NCBI GenBank assembly: GCA_964035775.1
Contig: OZ038317.1
Span: 6,470,758-6,534,757, forward strand
Reading direction: 5' to 3'
From: Osedax frankpressi
Taxonomy: Eukaryota > Annelida > Polychaeta > Sabellida > Siboglinidae
Length of the DNA stretch: 64,000 bases
The position numbers were made by a program, and so were the translations under genes. The notes beneath the pieces are model-generated. The model did not search any database. It was not told where the DNA came from and saw only the letters and a program-made list of their open reading frames with translations. This document shows, in pieces, positions 59,933-64,000 of the stretch; positions within the stretch are counted from its first letter, which is position 1, and every line of letters begins with the position of its first letter.

Positions 59933-60844
59933 GTTAGTTTATATTTGTTTTTGTAGGTTTTTCTTATACGAATAGTCAACAGTGAACACATTCTTTTTTT
60001 ATATGAATACAAATGATAAATTAGGATTAAAAATAAAGTATTAATATTGAATTATTATCATTGGGTAAAAAAAAATCTATTCAACTGTATTGTATTGTTT
60101 AAAAAAATAATTGTATATGTATTAAATCCTTGAAAGAAAAATTACTGTAATTGAATACAAATTAAACTTTTAGGTTTAATTCAAAATATTGCTTTTTTAA
60201 GTTGTATTAAACAAATTATATTCAATTTAAATATCATAATTTTATTATTAATATTAAAAATCTGTAATTGATATAATGTATTTATTATTCAGGTTGTAAT
60301 ATTAGCATAATATTTAGTTTAATAAAATAAAAACTAAAATATGCATTATTTTTATATTGAAGAAAAAAACTTTTTTTGCATACCTTTTAATAATTAAATA
60401 TTAAAATATAAGTAATATATTTTAAATAGTGTATATAATTATTATATTAAAGGCAGGCTCACCTCATTTACATGCAAATAGATATGAGTTTAGATATTAC
60501 ATACAAATATGAACACTATATTACATATTTTTATATAATAATATTGTAAATATAGATTATTTCTAAATCGAAAAAATCTATTTTTGTGTTATAATTAGAA
60601 TACTTATTTTTCATACAATCACTATGTTAAATATTGGATAGAATAATAGGTTTAAATATACTGAATATAATATGGAACATTTTAAGACAATCTAAAAAGT
60701 AGGTCAAAAGTTGTCACCCCTCTATAATGGAAATCAATATTTTGTATAATTCAAAGCTAAAGATTTATTTATAAATGTTATGAAATAAATACAAAATTAT
60801 TAATATGCATGGTTATTATTATTTTATTATATCTACATTATTGT

Positions 60845-62040
60845 GAAACTGAGCTATAGTCTACAGTCTTCCTCGCAATCTTCCGCACCCTTTCAGATTT
60901 TTTCTCTTCAGGCACCAGCTATCCGTTTTCTGCTGACTTCATCTTTATGCTTTGTCTTTAGATAAATTCCAAGCTTCCGGGAGAACACTTCCTCATAAGA
61001 TACTTGGCCATAGTTGAAGGTAGAAATAGCATTTGCTACTGCACATTTCAATGTAGATAAGCAGACAAATTGTTCTTTGGGACATAATCACTAAATACTA
61101 TTATCTAAACACTCATTTGCATTTTGAGTGCCCTTTTTCTCGCAAGCATTTTGAGTGCATATGCGGTTAGTTTTTCATAAACTCTTTTTACATATGGTTC
61201 AACCTCATTGGGGTGTTCAGCTTATGCGATGGTAGTGGTGAAACTCCTTCTGCAATAGCCTTATTATAAAAACATCACTTTCACACCACTCGTGGTCAGG
61301 TTTTTCATCTGTTGAGGTGCAATGCTCGTAAGTAGACCCTATGTGTTTGCGAACATCTACATTAGATCTCACAGATTTAGAGTAGTATTTGCAGAGTTGG
61401 TTTATGGTTGCAATCTTTATCTGGCCATAGCTTATCCATCCAGTGGCAACACTCTCACAACACTCTCACAACACTTGTTGCTAAGTCAGGCACTTGTCGA
61501 GGTGTATAGTGGTCTACTGCACATTTTTATCATCTTCTCTTTACATACAGGATATATCTCATTTACTGATTTGTGAGACTTACTATCGTCATCGCATAAC
61601 ATTTTAGAATATCTCATACAGTTCTTCTCGACGGAATGCCCCCACATGTTTTTAGCTGCATAAACTTCCTTGCCGCCAGGGGAACTAGTATGTTAGGTAA
61701 CATTCTCAACTCTTTTTGTTTTCTAGGTGCCAAGTGTAGGAATTCTTATTAGCAACACATCTGTGATGATAAAGAGACATCATTTCAAAATCTATTACAC
61801 ATGCTACTTACTTACAATCTATTACACATGCTACTACATAGTACAATAAGTACCCCATCCACGTACCATGGAATGTTACAACATCCTCGATACAGTCTGT
61901 ACTAATATCTGCATAAATATTGATCTTCTCTGCATTTATGAATGTTCTCGCTATAGTGTCCAACACCTTATTAGCTTACTTTGAAATTAACATTTACTCT
62001 CTTAGTAATCTTGTTCTTCTGATTGACAGGTGCCATTGTA
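60845..62040 (-). pseudogene. second copy of the MULE transposase remnant
   Basis: Duplicate of 47870-49035 carried inside the segmental duplication, with the same family blocks and further small changes (for example an extra CTCACAACA at about 61455). The + strand frame at 61322-61576 is an antisense shadow. The opposite-strand block [18 protein letters not shown] recurs at 62806-62860. Confidence 0.65.
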
Positions 62041-63477
62041 TAATTATATAATAAATATAAACAATGTAAATAATGTATAGTTTGCAAATGACTATAAAAT
62101 TGTGTGATGATATACAAAGAGAAATGCATAATGAAATAATTAATCTATATTTACCTTTTTAAATTGTTCAAATTGATGTAATATAGACATTTATTTACAA
62201 ACTAGATACAATTAGTAACCCCATGAAAATATTGAACAATATGATTCAATTATAACAATGTTGGTTAATCAAAATAGTTTTTGAGAAAATGTGCTTGAAA
62301 GATTATGTATTTTATTTTTATAATATCTATTAATTATAAATAAAAATAAAAGTTTTATTTTTTTATAATTTCTGTAGATGATTAGATTCAATTGCTATTA
62401 GTACAAATAACTGATTGACAAGGTATTTGATCAAATTTATAAATTTAATTATTATCTTGATAAAGCATAAAAACTATGAAGTAAGATTACCAGGAAACCT
62501 GGTGGTGAGATTTATCATAGTGAATTTTTTACTTATGCCCTCTTGGGTCTGATGTTATAATATTTAATTACATTGTTTTTATATTAAATGTATTATTAGA
62601 ATTGATATTAGTTGATACTATTTTAAAATTTTATATACCTATGTTATACTTACCACAGTATATTTGGAATTTTGTTACCTATTATATTCATATGCTATGA
62701 ATGTATTTTCTTTGGTCCATTCGTAGTAATAAATTAAAAAATGAGAACAATCTTCCATCATCATGTGAAATTCTGCCTAATTTTCTATCTTCCCCAGATC
62801 CATTTTTACGTTGCCAATCTTTGTGTCCCAATGAGTCACTTCATAATATTTTAGCGAAGAGGTGAACTCATCTTCTGATCATAATCTGAAAAGGAAAGTA
62901 GTTATGAAGATGGTGGAAGTTTGCATATGATCTTTCAAAGATTCGTTTTGTGTATGTAGTAAAAAATACCAAAAAAGGTAGTTTTCATTTATGTCATGTC
63001 GCTACATTTATGTATATCTTGTTTTTTGATTTCGTCATTTTCTTGGTCATTTTAAATCAAGATGTCGATTTATCTAATCCTTTATTGTCATATTTTAGAA
63101 AGTAGCATATATCAATTCTAACCAAGGTACACAATTCTACATTAATATGCTATTTGAAATATCTCAATAATCATTGGTTGTATTGCCACCTCATTGTGCA
63201 GATATTCTGTTAAGAGGGAATCCTCCACTACTAATGAGCTTTGACTGCAGTGTTTTCCTTGTGCAATCTGCTGTAACAACTATTGTTCCCAGATATACAC
63301 CTCGGCTAATAGCAATATGCATTTTTATAGCCAATAATGCTGGATTTTAATTTTTTTTTTTAATTTCTGAGCTGGTGATCTTATCTTTCGATTCGTTCTT
63401 TTAATTGAGTTTCCTTCCATTAAATCAATGTATAGTAATGTGATAAACTTGTTTCTGAAATTCTATCTAGTTTAGAT

Positions 63478-64000
63478 AAGCTGCCAAACACAATTTGAAG
63501 ATGTTTATCATTTCAATCAGAATAATTGCGATTTTATGTCGGGTAATTGTAGTACTTTTGGCCGGCAGATAAATTATCGATGATTTCTTAACAAGAACCC
63601 TGACCAAGTTGGACAACATGAGAAGACCAACTCGGTTTTCAGCATTCATCTGATCTACTCTATTTTGTAAGTTTCCTGTTCTTTTCTGCATAGCATATCT
63701 CTGTGATATTTAGGTTATTAGATTAGATTTTTGTTTAGGCAGCGAAGTTATGCTGTACATAAAGCTAACACCCTTTTTATAGATCTTTTCACCAGATCTA
63801 ATGAATAATTAGAAGGTTGAGGTTGAATTTCTGGTTGAAACTCTTCCTGGATATTTTGCAACTCAAATTTAAGAGACAATATCAATATTAGACAATGCAA
63901 TATTATGTATATCCATATCTATATAAACTATATCTTTTTCACACAGTCCATTTTTTAAATCAAACTGTTTTATATTTGTGGGTCGTATATTTTAATGTTC
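63478..64000 (-). other. unduplicated flank with coding-like minus-strand scraps
   Basis: Beyond the duplication edge the minus strand carries a 74-residue frame (MQKRTGNLQNRVDQMNAENR, VGLLMLSNLVRVLVKK; 63691-63467), preceded by scraps such as EKDIVYIDMDIHNIALSNID and QEEFQPEIQPQPSNYSLDLV in other frames. Composition suggests decayed coding DNA, probably transposon; no family recognised. Confidence 0.3.

Larger units (their letters stand above)
57743..63477. repeat. tandem segmental duplication of 45051-50485
   Basis: From TTTCTAGACTATAGGTGG (57743) to CTATCTAGTTTAGAT (63477) the sequence follows 45051-50485 base for base with scattered substitutions and small indels; the length difference (about 300 bp) is mainly the larger MITE at 59050-59568. 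It contains DDRGK1 exons 1-5 and the MULE debris of intron 5, but not the (CA)n at 50.69 kb or anything beyond. Over the five exons I count five differences in 531 bases, so the event is recent. Confidence 0.95.

Noticed and set aside
1-64000. LTR retrotransposons, retroviruses, Polintons, LINEs, tRNA or rRNA genes
   Set aside because: No reverse transcriptase, integrase, capsid or paired LTR wording was recognised, and no cloverleaf or rRNA-like stretch; absence is by eye only.

Overview
This window is nuclear DNA from an extremely A+T-rich invertebrate animal, roughly four fifths A+T by eye. The evidence is four multi-exon genes with introns, two of them clear animal orthologues (DDRGK1 and CCDC137), a C2-PDZ gene resembling the front half of animal RGS3, and several animal DNA-transposon families. 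I cannot name the phylum. No prokaryotic gene organisation, CRISPR array, rRNA, tRNA or retroviral/LTR element was recognised. Most long reading frames computed from the window are shadows or lie in (TA)n; the real genes are assembled from short exons by splice-phase matching and homology.

Layout. 1-4.6 kb: noncoding DNA with small GC-richer islands and a 1.6-kb minisatellite. 4.6-7.8 kb (+): ten-exon C2-PDZ gene. 7.8-15.4 kb: tandem repeats and several GC-richer islands with E-box, nuclear-receptor-like and forkhead-like sites. 15.4-18.1 kb: decayed coding scraps and a 64-bp hairpin array. 18.8-21.6 kb: an unassigned exon-like frame, then a PIF/Harbinger remnant (DDE transposase on +, MADF-type protein on -). 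21.86-28.32 kb: a 6.46-kb DNA transposon with inverted ends, a CACTA/EnSpm-like transposase on - and a multi-exon coiled-coil/DUF4806-like gene on +, divergently arranged. 28.3-29.6 kb: two exon-like segments and an array of perfect CArG-box words. 29.7-32.7 kb (-): four-exon gene for a Ser/Thr-rich protein, with a 26-bp minisatellite in an intron. 35.2-42.3 kb (-): six-exon CCDC137. 42.9-63.5 kb (+): DDRGK1 with duplications: a decayed exon-1 copy upstream, the complete nine-exon gene (45.2-57.3 kb, with a 9.6-kb intron full of transposon debris), and a 5.7-kb tandem copy carrying only exons 1-5.

How the genes work. DDRGK1 is the ER-membrane adaptor of the UFM1 ligase; CCDC137 is a nucleolar/chromosome-periphery protein; the C2-PDZ protein looks like a cortical scaffold related to C2PA-RGS3 but without a visible RGS domain. 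They are not a functional cluster; CCDC137 and DDRGK1 are head-to-head about 2.8 kb apart. The most general unusual signal is the splice donor: 20 of 25 donors placed in the four host genes read GTT rather than GTA or GTG.
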